A DNA stretch of 64,000 nt from Nostoc sp. PCC 7107 (GTDB lineage Bacteria > Cyanobacteriota > Cyanobacteriia > Cyanobacteriales > Nostocaceae), in contig NC_019676.1 in the NCBI RefSeq assembly GCF_000316625.1, positions 5,350,501 through 5,414,500 of the forward strand. Direction: 5' to 3'. How positions within the stretch are numbered: position 1 is the stretch's first letter; every line of letters starts with the position of its first letter. Position numbers and translations under genes: made by a program. Under the pieces are notes generated by a model that made no database searches, was not told the DNA's origin, and worked only from the letters and a program-made list of their open reading frames with translations. Positions 1 through 7,738 of this stretch are shown piece after piece.

Positions 1-290
1 TCTGACAAAAAAATATAAAAATAAGCGAAAATACTTATTGAAAGTGAATTTTATTTTAAATTCACAATTGAATAGCGTCTAAAAAAATTATATCCCCAAA
101 CTCATCCTGATTTAGGGAATATTTAGGAGTATGCAAAATTTTCCATACTTCAAACATTGTTGTTAAATTTTTTAAAAAAATATCCAATGTATTTTCTTTT
201 GAGAATAAAAGCTGATTAAGACTACACCTAAATATAGGAAATTTTTATAAAAGGAAATTACATTCAAATCTCATACCACAGGCAATTATC
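1..290. other. AT-rich leader of the mrp operon
   Basis: No open reading frame with a credible start is visible. The stretch is very AT-rich and contains several A/T tracts. It probably carries the promoter and 5' untranslated region of the antiporter operon that begins at 291, but no specific promoter or operator could be assigned. The purine stretch AAAGGAAA at about 250-257 is too far from the GTG start to be its ribosome-binding site. Confidence 0.5.
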
Positions 291-626
291 GTGTTAGAAG
301 CATGTATACTCGCAACAATATTTTGCGGATTTTTTGGCATAATTTTCAAAAAGAATCTGGTGATGAAAATCATCTCGATGGATGTTATGAGTACGGGGGT
401 GATTGCCTATTATGTGCTGATTGCTTCACGGGATGGTTTGTTTACGCCAATTCTCTCAGATGTTAAACATGGTGCTTACGCCGATCCAGTTCCACAAGCA
501 GTCATATTAACTGCGATAGTGATTGGCTTTTCGATTCAAGCTTTAATGCTGGTTGGTGTGATGAAGTTGGCACGAGATAACCCAACTTTAGAAAGTAATG
601 AAATTGAGAAAAACAATACGCCATGA
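291..626 (+). CDS. mrpC: Mrp-type Na+/H+ antiporter subunit C (NuoK-like)
   Basis: This 111-residue membrane protein resembles MrpC/MnhC, the NuoK-like subunit of multisubunit cation/proton antiporters in the plasma membrane. Three hydrophobic helices are visible at about residues 1-17, 24-46 and 70-93. The chosen start is a GTG at 291; an ATG at 303 is possible but would shorten helix 1. The stop overlaps the ATG of mrpD (ATGA), which implies translational coupling. It is the first gene of a seven-gene operon in the order C-D-E-F-G-A-B, the order I recall for filamentous cyanobacteria. Family assignment rests on helix pattern and gene context. Confidence 0.85.
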   Translation: MLEACILATIFCGFFGIIFKKNLVMKIISMDVMSTGVIAYYVLIASRDGLFTPILSDVKHGAYADPVPQAVILTAIVIGFSIQALMLVGVMKLARDNPTLESNEIEKNNTP

Positions 627-2059
627 ATACCATCACGATCGCCTGGATTGGCTTACCATTTTTTATTGGGTTCGTGATTTATCTCCTACCCAAACTTGAC
701 CGCTATCTCGCCTTAGTTATGGCTTTTGTTTCGGCGGGGTATGCTTTACAGCTATTTGTCACACCACCCCTCACTCTGAAGTTACTAGATAATTTTGGCG
801 TAACTTTAACAGTAGACCAATTAAGTGGCTACTTTATTTTGACCAATGCTTTGGTAACAGCCGCCGTCATTCTTTATTGTTGGCAAAGCGGCAAGACAGC
901 TTTTTTTTACGCCCAGATTATTATCTTGCATGGTAGTGTGAATGCTGCCTTCGTTGGTTCAGACTTAATCAGTTTATACGTAGCCCTAGAAGTTAGTGGT
1001 ATTGCGGCCTTTCTGTTGATTGCCTATCCCCGAACTGACCGTTCGATTTGGGTGGGTTTGCGCTATTTATTTGTCAGCAACGTGGCAATGCTGTTTTATC
1101 TGATAGGTGCAGTGCTAGTTTATCAAGCAGATCATTCCTTTAGTTTTGCAGGTTTGCGAGAAGCACCACCAGAAGCACTGGCATTGATTTTTTTGGGACT
1201 ATTGACAAAGGGCGGAATTTTTGTATCAGGATTATGGTTGCCATTAACTCATTCCGAATCAGAAACCCCAGTATCAGCATTGATGTCGGGAGTGGTGGTG
1301 AAAGCTGGTGTTTATCCCTTAGTGCGATGTGCGCTGATGGTAGAAGAAGTTGACCCCATAGTCAGAATCTTTGGCGTGGGTACGGCACTTTTGGGAGTAT
1401 CCTATGCCGTCTTGGAAAAAGATACTAAGCGGATGTTGGCATTTCACACAGTTTCCCAGTTAGGTTTTATTTTGGCCGCGCCATCTGTCGGGGGCTTTTA
1501 TGCCTTAACTCACGGACTTGTGAAATCGGCACTGTTTTTGATTGCAGGTTGCTTACCCAGTCGGAACTTCAAGGAACTGCAACATCAACCAATCAATACT
1601 GCGGTATGGATTGCTCTAGTGATCGCTAGTTTCTCGATTTCTGGCTTTCCCTTGTTGTCTGGGTTTGGGGCGAAGGTATTGACAACGAAAAATCTCTTAC
1701 CTTGGCAAGCGATCGCGATGAATATAGCAGCCCTGGGAACAGCCATATCCTTTGCCAAATTCATCTTTCTGCCGTTTGGGGGTGAAGGTAAGACTAAACC
1801 CGGTTTCTGGGCAGCCATGAGCTTGTTAATTGGTGGGCTGTTTCTGGCCAATATTGCCTATTACGAGGCTTATACCGTCGAAAATATCATCAAACCCCTC
1901 TTAACCATTGGCATTGGCTGGTTAGCATACCTGCTAATTTTCAAACGCTTAGTAATTAAACTACCGCGTGTGCTGGAGCAATTTGATCATCTGATTGGTG
2001 TGATGAGTTTAATTTTAATGTTGCTGTTTTGGAAGGGGTTTGCATGGTTGCCTATCTAA
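623..2059 (+). CDS. mrpD: Mrp-type antiporter subunit D (NuoL/M/N-like)
   Basis: This 478-residue polytopic membrane protein belongs to the proton-conducting NuoL/M/N superfamily. It shows the conserved loop LTHSESETPVSALMSG at about 210-225 and the lysine-bearing helices KGGIFVSGLWLP and EKDTKRMLAFHTVSQLG, typical of MrpD and complex I antiporter-like subunits. It would form the main ion-translocation channel of the complex. It overlaps mrpC by 4 nt and mrpE by 16 nt. It is the only large NuoL-like subunit in this operon, because the MrpA gene further on lacks that domain. Confidence 0.92.
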   Translation: MNTITIAWIGLPFFIGFVIYLLPKLDRYLALVMAFVSAGYALQLFVTPPLTLKLLDNFGVTLTVDQLSGYFILTNALVTAAVILYCWQSGKTAFFYAQIIILHGSVNAAFVGSDLISLYVALEVSGIAAFLLIAYPRTDRSIWVGLRYLFVSNVAMLFYLIGAVLVYQADHSFSFAGLREAPPEALALIFLGLLTKGGIFVSGLWLPLTHSESETPVSALMSGVVVKAGVYPLVRCALMVEEVDPIVRIFGVGTALLGVSYAVLEKDTKRMLAFHTVSQLGFILAAPSVGGFYALTHGLVKSALFLIAGCLPSRNFKELQHQPINTAVWIALVIASFSISGFPLLSGFGAKVLTTKNLLPWQAIAMNIAALGTAISFAKFIFLPFGGEGKTKPGFWAAMSLLIGGLFLANIAYYEAYTVENIIKPLLTIGIGWLAYLLIFKRLVIKLPRVLEQFDHLIGVMSLILMLLFWKGFAWLPI

Positions 2060-2433
2060 ATTTGATATTGCGATTGGCTATTTGGTTTTTGCTGACAGCT
2101 AATTTCAGCGTGGCAAATATCATTATTGGTGTCAGCATCGCATTTTTACTGCCCGGTCTGCCTAAAGTCTCAGGAAAATTAAAAGATTGGCTGCGTGTCC
2201 TATGGGAAATTATCGTAGCGATTCCCCAAGCTTATATCGAGGCCTTTGAAATCATCCTCCGTCCCCATAACTACGAAGATGTGACGTTGGAACAAGTCAA
2301 ACCACGCCGCACTCCAGGACTAATATTCCTCGATATCTTTTTGATTACCTTTACACCCAAAACAATTGTTTTGAAATATCACGAAGCAGGCTGGTATGAA
2401 GTCCACTGGATACGCCGGAGGAAACAGACATGA
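2044..2433 (+). CDS. mrpE: Mrp-type antiporter subunit E
   Basis: A protein of about 129 residues resembling MrpE/MnhE: two N-terminal hydrophobic segments, then a soluble tail with the family-like stretch TPGLIFLDIFLITFTPKT. The start is placed at ATG 2044 because a purine-rich GGAAGGGG lies 5 nt upstream; a TTG at 2029 would add five residues inside that ribosome-binding site. It overlaps mrpD by 16 nt and mrpF by 4 nt (ATGA). MrpE is known as an accessory subunit of the antiporter complex. Confidence 0.85.
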   Translation: MVAYLNLILRLAIWFLLTANFSVANIIIGVSIAFLLPGLPKVSGKLKDWLRVLWEIIVAIPQAYIEAFEIILRPHNYEDVTLEQVKPRRTPGLIFLDIFLITFTPKTIVLKYHEAGWYEVHWIRRRKQT

Positions 2434-2696
2434 TTCTGAATCTGCTATTGTTTGCCATGATTTTGGCACTCCTCATCCCCATGTATGAAGCATGGCAGGA
2501 TGATGATATTTGGCAAAAAATGTTGGCATTCGCCAGTATTTCCACCAAGGCTGCCATCATGATTTTAGTTGTATCTGTCTTGCGTGATGACTGGATGATT
2601 GGTGTGGTTGGCGTAATTATCCTGAGTGTGGGGAATGCGGCCTTGATGCTGTTAGCCCAAGTTATCAAACGTATGAGTGATGTTTTGCAAGAGTGA
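2430..2696 (+). CDS. mrpF: Mrp-type antiporter subunit F
   Basis: This 88-residue protein has three hydrophobic helices (about 1-16, 33-48 and 55-78) and sits at the MrpF position between E and G. MrpF is a small membrane subunit of the cation/proton antiporter. The ATG overlaps the mrpE stop by four bases. The gene is separated from mrpG by only three bases. Assignment is mainly from size, topology and position, because MrpF sequences are poorly conserved. Confidence 0.75.
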   Translation: MILNLLLFAMILALLIPMYEAWQDDDIWQKMLAFASISTKAAIMILVVSVLRDDWMIGVVGVIILSVGNAALMLLAQVIKRMSDVLQE

Positions 2697-2699
2697 ACG

Positions 2700-2981
2700 A
2701 TGATCAACGCACTGAGTTATTTCTGCATTGGTTTAGGGATTTTTTTCTGGTTTTGGGGGACTTTTCCCTTACTGGGCGATCGCTCTGTATTATTCAAGTT
2801 ACATAGTCTGACAGTAGCAGATACCCTCGGCTCTATGAGTATTGTTGTTGGGTTGTTGCTGAAGATACCCAGCGAATGGCCGCTACTTATCCTCGCCATC
2901 ATTTCTTTAGCAATGTGGAATACCATGCTGGGATATGTTTTGGCTTACTGTTCCAGTAGTGAGAAAAGCCATGACAGATAA
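2700..2981 (+). CDS. mrpG: Mrp-type antiporter subunit G
   Basis: This 93-residue protein shows the MrpG/MnhG pattern: an N-terminal helix ending in WFWGTFPLLGDRSVLFKLHS, a TVADTLGSM segment matching the family's AxxDTLGxxL motif, and two further helices. MrpG is a small membrane subunit of the antiporter. Its 3' end overlaps the next gene by 11 nt if that gene starts at 2971. Confidence 0.85.
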   Translation: MINALSYFCIGLGIFFWFWGTFPLLGDRSVLFKLHSLTVADTLGSMSIVVGLLLKIPSEWPLLILAIISLAMWNTMLGYVLAYCSSSEKSHDR

Positions 2982-3561
2982 CTATATCTATGTGATCATT
3001 CCTCTGTTACCCATCGCCGCGTCGATGCTGGTTTTTCAATCCAATCCCTACCATGCCTTGGTGATGCGAGGGATATTGGGGGCGATCGCCGCATTTGTCT
3101 ATACAATTTTGGGGGCGGCGGATGTGGCTTTGACCGAAGCCTTGGTGGGGACAATGTTGGCGATTACCTTGTATGCGATCGCCGTACGTTCATCACTGGT
3201 TCTACGTCTGGGATTACTTCAAGAAGATGAAAATTCAGACTTTAAGCCACTTATCGATAGTTTCCGAGCAATTTTTAGCAAACGTTATTATCTGCGTCTG
3301 GAGCTAGTTCCATACACAGATAGAGAAACCTTACACCAGGCATTAAACAACAAAGAAGTCCATGCTATTTGTCAGCCACAGGCAAAGCATGATCCTCAAG
3401 ACGAGGAAACGCAACCATATCACACCATCACCAGAATCAGACGCATTTATGACATCGTGCAAACTCAACTGACATCACCAATTACCAGTTTGAGTTATGT
3501 TAGTGCATCACAAACCAATACACCAGATTTAAAGACACCAGTTTTAGGAGAGCATTCATGA
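2971..3561 (+). CDS. mrpA: Short MrpA-type antiporter subunit (DUF4040-like)
   Basis: A protein of about 196 residues. The first 80 residues contain three helices with the motif GAADVALTEALVGTMLAITLYAIAV, here quoted in pieces: GAADVALTEA, VGTMLA and LYAIAV, which match the C-terminal part of MrpA (DUF4040). The large NuoL-like domain of canonical MrpA is absent. A soluble tail of about 110 residues follows. The start at ATG 2971 is preferred to 2935, which would place 12 extra residues inside mrpG. Filamentous cyanobacteria are known to carry such a short MrpA in an mrpCDEFGAB order, with a role in Na+ and alkaline pH tolerance. Confidence 0.75.
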   Translation: MTDNYIYVIIPLLPIAASMLVFQSNPYHALVMRGILGAIAAFVYTILGAADVALTEALVGTMLAITLYAIAVRSSLVLRLGLLQEDENSDFKPLIDSFRAIFSKRYYLRLELVPYTDRETLHQALNNKEVHAICQPQAKHDPQDEETQPYHTITRIRRIYDIVQTQLTSPITSLSYVSASQTNTPDLKTPVLGEHS

Positions 3562-4220
3562 AATGGCTGTATATTGCCGCCGGAATCGCCCTGTTTGGCA
3601 AATTTTTGTTTATTGCTAATCCTACCTTAGATTTACCAGATATCTCGATTGTGGAAGCAGTTGTTCAAGATAGTGGCATACCGAATGCTGTTTCGGGGAT
3701 TATCTTTCGCAATCGCCTGTATGACACTATTTTTGAGGTGGTGGTATTTACGATCGCCATTATGGGGGCTAATTTTTTACTGGCAAATGAGAAACCATCC
3801 AGCACAGTCTATAATTTCACCGATCAACCTTCAATTGTGCTGGCGAGGTTAGGTGCGACGATTGCCGCTTTAGTCAGTATTGAACTAGGGATTCGTGGAC
3901 ATCTCAGCCCTGGTGGTGGTTTTGCTGCCGGAGTGGCGGGTGGAACAGCAATTGGGCTAGTGGCGATTACTTCATCCCCAGAGTGGATGCAGGGGATTTA
4001 CCAACGCTGGCAAGCTGCTACATGGGAGAAGATTTCGGTACTAGTTTTTATTGTTCTGGCGGTGATTAATTTATCTGGCGTTGAATTACCACATGGGGAG
4101 ATGGGCGCATTAATTAGTGGTGGTTTTATCCCCTTATTCAATCTCTTAGTTGCCATCAAAGTCGCCTTGGGTTCCTGGGCGGTGATTTTGATTTTTATTC
4201 GTTATCGGGGATTGTTGTAA
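3558..4220 (+). CDS. mrpB: Mrp-type antiporter subunit B
   Basis: This 220-residue membrane protein is MrpB/MnhB-like. The diagnostic segment RGHLSPGGGFAAGVAGGTAI at about 112-131 corresponds to the family's GHxxPGGGFxGG motif, and a second conserved stretch GEMGALISGGFIPLFNLLVA follows near 190. It ends the operon and its ATG overlaps the mrpA stop by four bases. The N-terminal 60 residues form an extra hydrophobic segment before the MnhB domain, as in other cyanobacteria. Confidence 0.88.
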   Translation: MKWLYIAAGIALFGKFLFIANPTLDLPDISIVEAVVQDSGIPNAVSGIIFRNRLYDTIFEVVVFTIAIMGANFLLANEKPSSTVYNFTDQPSIVLARLGATIAALVSIELGIRGHLSPGGGFAAGVAGGTAIGLVAITSSPEWMQGIYQRWQAATWEKISVLVFIVLAVINLSGVELPHGEMGALISGGFIPLFNLLVAIKVALGSWAVILIFIRYRGLL

Positions 4221-4250
4221 TACAAAATTTCAGACAATCACAGATACAGC

Positions 4251-4458
4251 GACTATCAAGGCAAAAGTCAAAAGTGAGCCATTGCGGTGGACGGGTTTCC
4301 CGGCATAAAGGAGACAGTGCCGTGGGCGGGTCTCCCGACTTGAGGCAACTGTCGTCAAATGGCGACCCGAAGGGAAAAAGGAAAAAGAAAGAATAGCGAT
4401 ACCACAAGCCTTTTAGCAATTCCAGATAGTCTGTTTATTTACGCCGACCTGTACTAGT
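4251..4458 (+). repeat. Dispersed MITE-like repeat, copy A, split by a nested repeat
   Basis: The sequence CAAGGCAAAAGT near 4257 and the block GATACCACAAGCCTTTTAG to TGTACTAGT (ending 4458) match the intact copy at 31383-31495. Copy A is interrupted at about 4275-4373 by a GC-richer hairpin repeat. Its right terminal repeat TGTACTAGT is intact; the left end is degenerate. The rest of the 4221-4657 gap shows no gene. Confidence 0.8.
4278..4363 (+). repeat. Compound hairpin repeat (family of 42962 and 63610)
   Basis: An outer pair GCCATT (4278) and AATGGC (4358-4363) encloses an inner hairpin, GACAGTGCC (4313-4321) against GGCAACTGTC (4344-4353). The inner loop GTGGGCGGGTCTCCCGACTTGA is the family core, shared in nearly the same form at 42962-43002 and 63610-63652. 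It is nested inside MITE copy A. Confidence 0.75.
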
Positions 4459-4657
4459 CTCAAGCCTCCATTACCTATATGCTTGTACGGCATATATCAA
4501 TGCTACATTATTGAAAATAAGACTAGAATTTTTAATGAAAAAATAACTTGAATTACCATACGATGAGATAGGCTCACTGATTAGTGGTAGTTTTATCCCC
4601 ATACTCAAGAATACATAGTGAATGTGCGATCGCATACCTGCCGCCGGAGCAGGGAAA

Positions 4658-5113
4658 CTACTGTCCTGATGTCCAAGTTCGTAGTTTAGTTAGTGTAGGT
4701 TTAGAAGGTGTAGACAAATTGAGTCGGTATTGGAACATTGGGACATAGGAACCATTACCCTCGCGGACGGTAACGAGAAAGGCTGTTTTATTGCGTGGAT
4801 CTTTGCTGATTTTATCGATGTAAGCAGACTGTATTTGTTGTATGTTTAAAGGTTTTGGTTGTTTAAATCCTGGTTTTGAAATACAAATAATAGTACTTCC
4901 ATCTTGATACCTACCTGAGTAAAACCAATATTTTTGCCCTTTAGTTTGAAATTCGGATTTATAGAAAACAGTAAACCTGTCAAATTCATTTAATTGCTGA
5001 TTTTGTTTACAGTTATCATCAATGTATATTTCTTGAGCAACAGTTGGAGAACTGGAGAATAAAGCTATTATTAAACTCAGAGTAAGTCCAGAGAAGAGTG
5101 TTGTTTTAAACAT
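4658..5113 (-). CDS. Hypothetical exported protein
   Basis: A 151-residue protein with a clear Sec signal peptide: MFKTTLF, a hydrophobic core SGLTLSLIIALFSS, and a likely signal peptidase site at TVA-QE near residue 27. The mature part is polar and carries two cysteines (CKQNQ near the start and IICISKPG) that could form a disulfide. It is likely periplasmic. I do not recognise a domain with confidence; the size and paired cysteines recall small secreted cyanobacterial proteins of the COP23 kind, but the match is weak. It stands alone between repeat-rich intergenic regions. Confidence 0.6.
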   Translation of the reverse strand: MFKTTLFSGLTLSLIIALFSSSPTVAQEIYIDDNCKQNQQLNEFDRFTVFYKSEFQTKGQKYWFYSGRYQDGSTIICISKPGFKQPKPLNIQQIQSAYIDKISKDPRNKTAFLVTVREGNGSYVPMFQYRLNLSTPSKPTLTKLRTWTSGQ

Positions 5114-5300
5114 AAATTTATAAATTTATTAATCAAAAGTTTCCTCTAAGAATCATACTGCTTTAACTACAACCTTCTTTAATACCATCTCCAAACGACT
5201 GGTAAATTTTGAGGAGCGATCGCTCAGAAATAATCTGGCTGTGGAAAAATGGTAGAAAGCACCCTGAAGATTTTGGATGATGGGAATTTAATTTTTTTAG

Positions 5301-5325
5301 GTGGGTTAGCGATCGCCTAACCCAC
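5301..5325. terminator. Perfect hairpin with a HIP1 octamer in its loop
   Basis: GTGGGTTAG (5301-5309) pairs with CTAACCCAC (5317-5325) around a GCGATCGC core. It lies 20 nt past the stop of the TerB-like gene on the minus strand and probably folds in its 3' untranslated region. The T-run lies on the plus-strand 5' side, so it is not a classic intrinsic terminator. Confidence 0.5.
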
Positions 5326-5344
5326 GCCTAGTAATATTTAAAAA

Positions 5345-5818
5345 TTATTCCTCGTCTTCGTCATCTTCACATTCTTCTTCGTCTTCGCCAAACACTTCAT
5401 CAATGAGTTCTTGAGCGCGTTCGTTGGAAATGTTCAAAGCTTCTTGCAACTCAGAAATATAATCTTGTTCGTTTTCTGGTACTTCTTCGTCAATCCCTAC
5501 TATCAAAATAGCCGTGATGTATGCAGCTTCACGATAACTTCTGTTGGGCAAGGATTCAATCGCCTTTGCAACCAAGTCTTCTGCATCTTCTTCCTCTATG
5601 AGGGAGACTAATTTTTCGCCTAATTCTTCAAAATCTTCTTCAGAATAATCTTCAAATTGAGCTATTTCACCCAGCATTTCACTCAAAGCGTATTCTTCGG
5701 AGTAGCTAATACCTTCACCATCAGCTGCGCCGGAAAATAGTCCGATAAGAGCGATCGCAACTTCTGGTTCTAAAGCAACTGAACTGGCGCTACGGCCTTT
5801 AGGCAAACGTCTAGACAT
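5345..5818 (-). CDS. TerB-like acidic protein
   Basis: A 157-residue, very acidic protein. After a basic start (MSRRLPKGRS), residues 20-140 are all-helical with a pattern recalling the TerB fold: ALIGLFSGAADGEGISYSEE for the first helix pair, and REAAYITAILIVGIDEEVPE then EQDYISELQEALNIS for the second. The last 15 residues are almost purely acidic (EDEEECEDDEDEE). TerB-like proteins are linked to tellurite and stress phenotypes in other bacteria; the role here is unknown. It is monocistronic and convergent with nothing nearby. Confidence 0.55.
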   Translation of the reverse strand: MSRRLPKGRSASSVALEPEVAIALIGLFSGAADGEGISYSEEYALSEMLGEIAQFEDYSEEDFEELGEKLVSLIEEEDAEDLVAKAIESLPNRSYREAAYITAILIVGIDEEVPENEQDYISELQEALNISNERAQELIDEVFGEDEEECEDDEDEE

Positions 5819-5932
5819 AAAAATCCTATAAAAGTTTGATACTGCTTAAGCAAGCAATCTCTAAGGCTGAAAATTGCTTCTTCGTTAGCATTCCCAAAAA
5901 AAATCAGAAAATACACAGTAATTCTGGTTTTT

Positions 5933-7201
5933 TTAGGTAAACTTTTTTTCATCCTTGTGGTTGCTTGCTTTTGCTTTCGCTAAAAGTGCTGTCCCATAAG
6001 CGGCTTCGGTGTTTTTTGAGGCTACCACAGGTACTTTTAAATGCCGTTGACGAATAGCAGTCCAAGTAGAGTTTGCTGCACCACCGCCTGCTGTATAAAC
6101 TCGTTTTACTTGATTTGCACCCAAGCTTTGCAGTAATTCATAACCCCGTGTTTCGATCCGCGCAATACTTTCTAGCAAACCATGTAAAAATTCTCTAGGT
6201 GTTTCTGGGCGGGGTGTGAGTCGTGGTGGTAATTTGGGGTCATTAATGGGAAAGCGATCGCCTGCTTTCAACAAGGGATAATAATCTAGGTTGCTGATTT
6301 TGGCTGGATCAATTTCCTGACTCAAGCTTGCTAACTCTGCATTGGTAAAAAATTCTCGCAACACTGCACCACCAGTATTAGAAGCACCGCCAGTCAACCA
6401 CAAATCACCAAAACGATGACTGTAAATTCCATATCGTGCATCTTCTATACGGGTATGACTTAATAATTTCAGTACCAAGGTTGAACCCAAAGATGTTACC
6501 GCTTCTCCTGGAGATTCTGCGCCACTGGCAATAAAAGCGGCGATACTATCAGTTGTCCCCGCACATACTAAGCAATCTTTTGGTAAACAGAACTGAGACG
6601 CAATATCCGGGCGAATTTCGGCAATAGGAGTTCCTGGTGCTAAAACTTTTGGTAACTGAATCGGTATTTCTAGTTTTTCCAACCATTCTGGATATTCCAA
6701 GGCTTCTACGTCATAGCCCAGCTTTAAAGCATTATGGTAATCACTAATACCCAATTGTCCATGCAACAAAAAAGCTAACCAATCGGCTTGATGCACAAAA
6801 TAGCGAGCTTCTGCAAAAAAAGATTGCTGTGACATCCACAGAAGTTTGGCAAGGCTTGAGGTAGCACTTAATACTGTGTGATTTGGTGGTGCAACTTTCC
6901 TCAGATGGTCTAGTACCACTGCGCCCCGTGCATCGTTGTAAAGTAAAGGTGCATCTACAGGCTCACCAGCCCCATCACACAGCAGAACAGTAGAGGAAGT
7001 CCCGTTAATGGCGATCGCTCTAATTTCTCGCCGCAATGGCTCAGGAATCTCTGCTAATAAGCTCCATAAAGCACTTTTCCAGTGTGCCGCCTCCAGCTTC
7101 TGCCCAGAATAGCGCACTTCGGTTTGCAAACTCCCTTCATCGTCAATTACCACCCCCCGTGCGCCAGAGGTGCCATAATCAATCCCTAAATACAAATCCA
7201 T
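5933..7201 (-). CDS. FGGY-family sugar kinase, probably D-ribulose kinase
   Basis: A 422-residue cytosolic FGGY kinase. The N-terminal ATPase motif LGIDYGTSGARGVVIDDEG (residues 4-22) and AINGTSSTVLLCD lie in domain I. GTTDSIAAFIASG and SLGSTLVLKLLS carry the catalytic Asp region and phosphate-binding loop. The C-terminal AAGGGAANSTWTAIRQ is the FGGY domain-II adenosine-binding signature. The short length (about 420 against 490-500 in xylulokinases) matches the plant/cyanobacterial XK1-type group reported to phosphorylate D-ribulose, so that substrate is an inference. The ATG at 7201 directly opens the conserved start MDLYLGIDYG. Confidence 0.85.
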   Translation of the reverse strand: MDLYLGIDYGTSGARGVVIDDEGSLQTEVRYSGQKLEAAHWKSALWSLLAEIPEPLRREIRAIAINGTSSTVLLCDGAGEPVDAPLLYNDARGAVVLDHLRKVAPPNHTVLSATSSLAKLLWMSQQSFFAEARYFVHQADWLAFLLHGQLGISDYHNALKLGYDVEALEYPEWLEKLEIPIQLPKVLAPGTPIAEIRPDIASQFCLPKDCLVCAGTTDSIAAFIASGAESPGEAVTSLGSTLVLKLLSHTRIEDARYGIYSHRFGDLWLTGGASNTGGAVLREFFTNAELASLSQEIDPAKISNLDYYPLLKAGDRFPINDPKLPPRLTPRPETPREFLHGLLESIARIETRGYELLQSLGANQVKRVYTAGGGAANSTWTAIRQRHLKVPVVASKNTEAAYGTALLAKAKASNHKDEKKFT

Positions 7202-7359
7202 ATTTTTATAAATTTTTATAATGAAAGATAACTATAGACTACCGACTGACAGCGGCTTTTGTTGCATCTTGTAACAAGATATTCCCCAAAACTGGCAAAA
7301 CAAGGAAAAGTAGTAAACGAACTGTCCAATATTGATTTGAGCTTAGGAGATTTTCAACC

Positions 7360-7455
7360 ATGCCCATCTCAGATACTCAAGTTTACATTGCTCTAGTTGT
7401 GGCGCTAGTTCCAGGTCTTCTGGCTTGGCGTTTAGCGACAGAACTTTACAAGTAA
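7360..7455 (+). CDS. psaM: Photosystem I subunit XII (PsaM)
   Basis: A 31-codon gene encoding [19 protein letters not shown] followed by [12 protein letters not shown]. Length, single helix and the C-terminal RLATELYK closely match PsaM, a one-helix thylakoid subunit at the trimer interface of cyanobacterial photosystem I. A good ribosome-binding site TAGGAGA (7344-7350) lies 9 nt upstream of the ATG. A terminator-like hairpin follows at 7507. The gene is monocistronic. It is too short for most gene finders and is easily missed. Confidence 0.95.
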   Translation: MPISDTQVYIALVVALVPGLLAWRLATELYK

Positions 7456-7506
7456 AACTACGCTCTGACTTCCTAAGCAGAGCTTAACAGTAAGTGCCAC
7501 ACCCCT

Positions 7507-7541
7507 ACACAACAATCAGGCTTTGCTTGGTTGTTGTGTTT
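7507..7541 (+). terminator. Rho-independent terminator after psaM
   Basis: ACACAACAA (7507-7515) pairs perfectly with TTGTTGTGT (7531-7539), followed by TTATGTTT. It lies 52 nt beyond the psaM stop. Confidence 0.7.
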
Positions 7542-7637
7542 ATGTTTGAGGAGGGAATAGGTAATTAAAGATATACATTGCACCCATCACAACAATTTTC
7601 TACCCAGAGGAAATCGACCATTTAGAGGAGTGAAGTT

Positions 7638-7676
7638 AACCACCAACAACATAAACTGCTGTTGGTGGTTCATTTT
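7638..7676 (+). terminator. Second hairpin-plus-T-run between psaM and the MATE gene
   Basis: AACCACCAAC (7638-7647) pairs with GTTGGTGGTT (7661-7670) and is followed by CATTTTTG. The transcript it would end is unclear. The 90 nt between the two hairpins contain two purine-rich GAGGAG-like boxes but no convincing ORF, so a short RNA between 7545 and 7675 is possible. Confidence 0.55.
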
Positions 7677-7738
7677 TGCCGTATCCTACAAAAGCAGAAA
7701 TGGCAAATTCTACCATCCTCACGTAATTTTTAAATCTG

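Noticed and set aside
5770-5952. Short minus-strand ORF between the TerB-like gene and the sugar kinase
   Set aside because: It overlaps the TerB-like start and has no coherent family sequence or ribosome-binding site.
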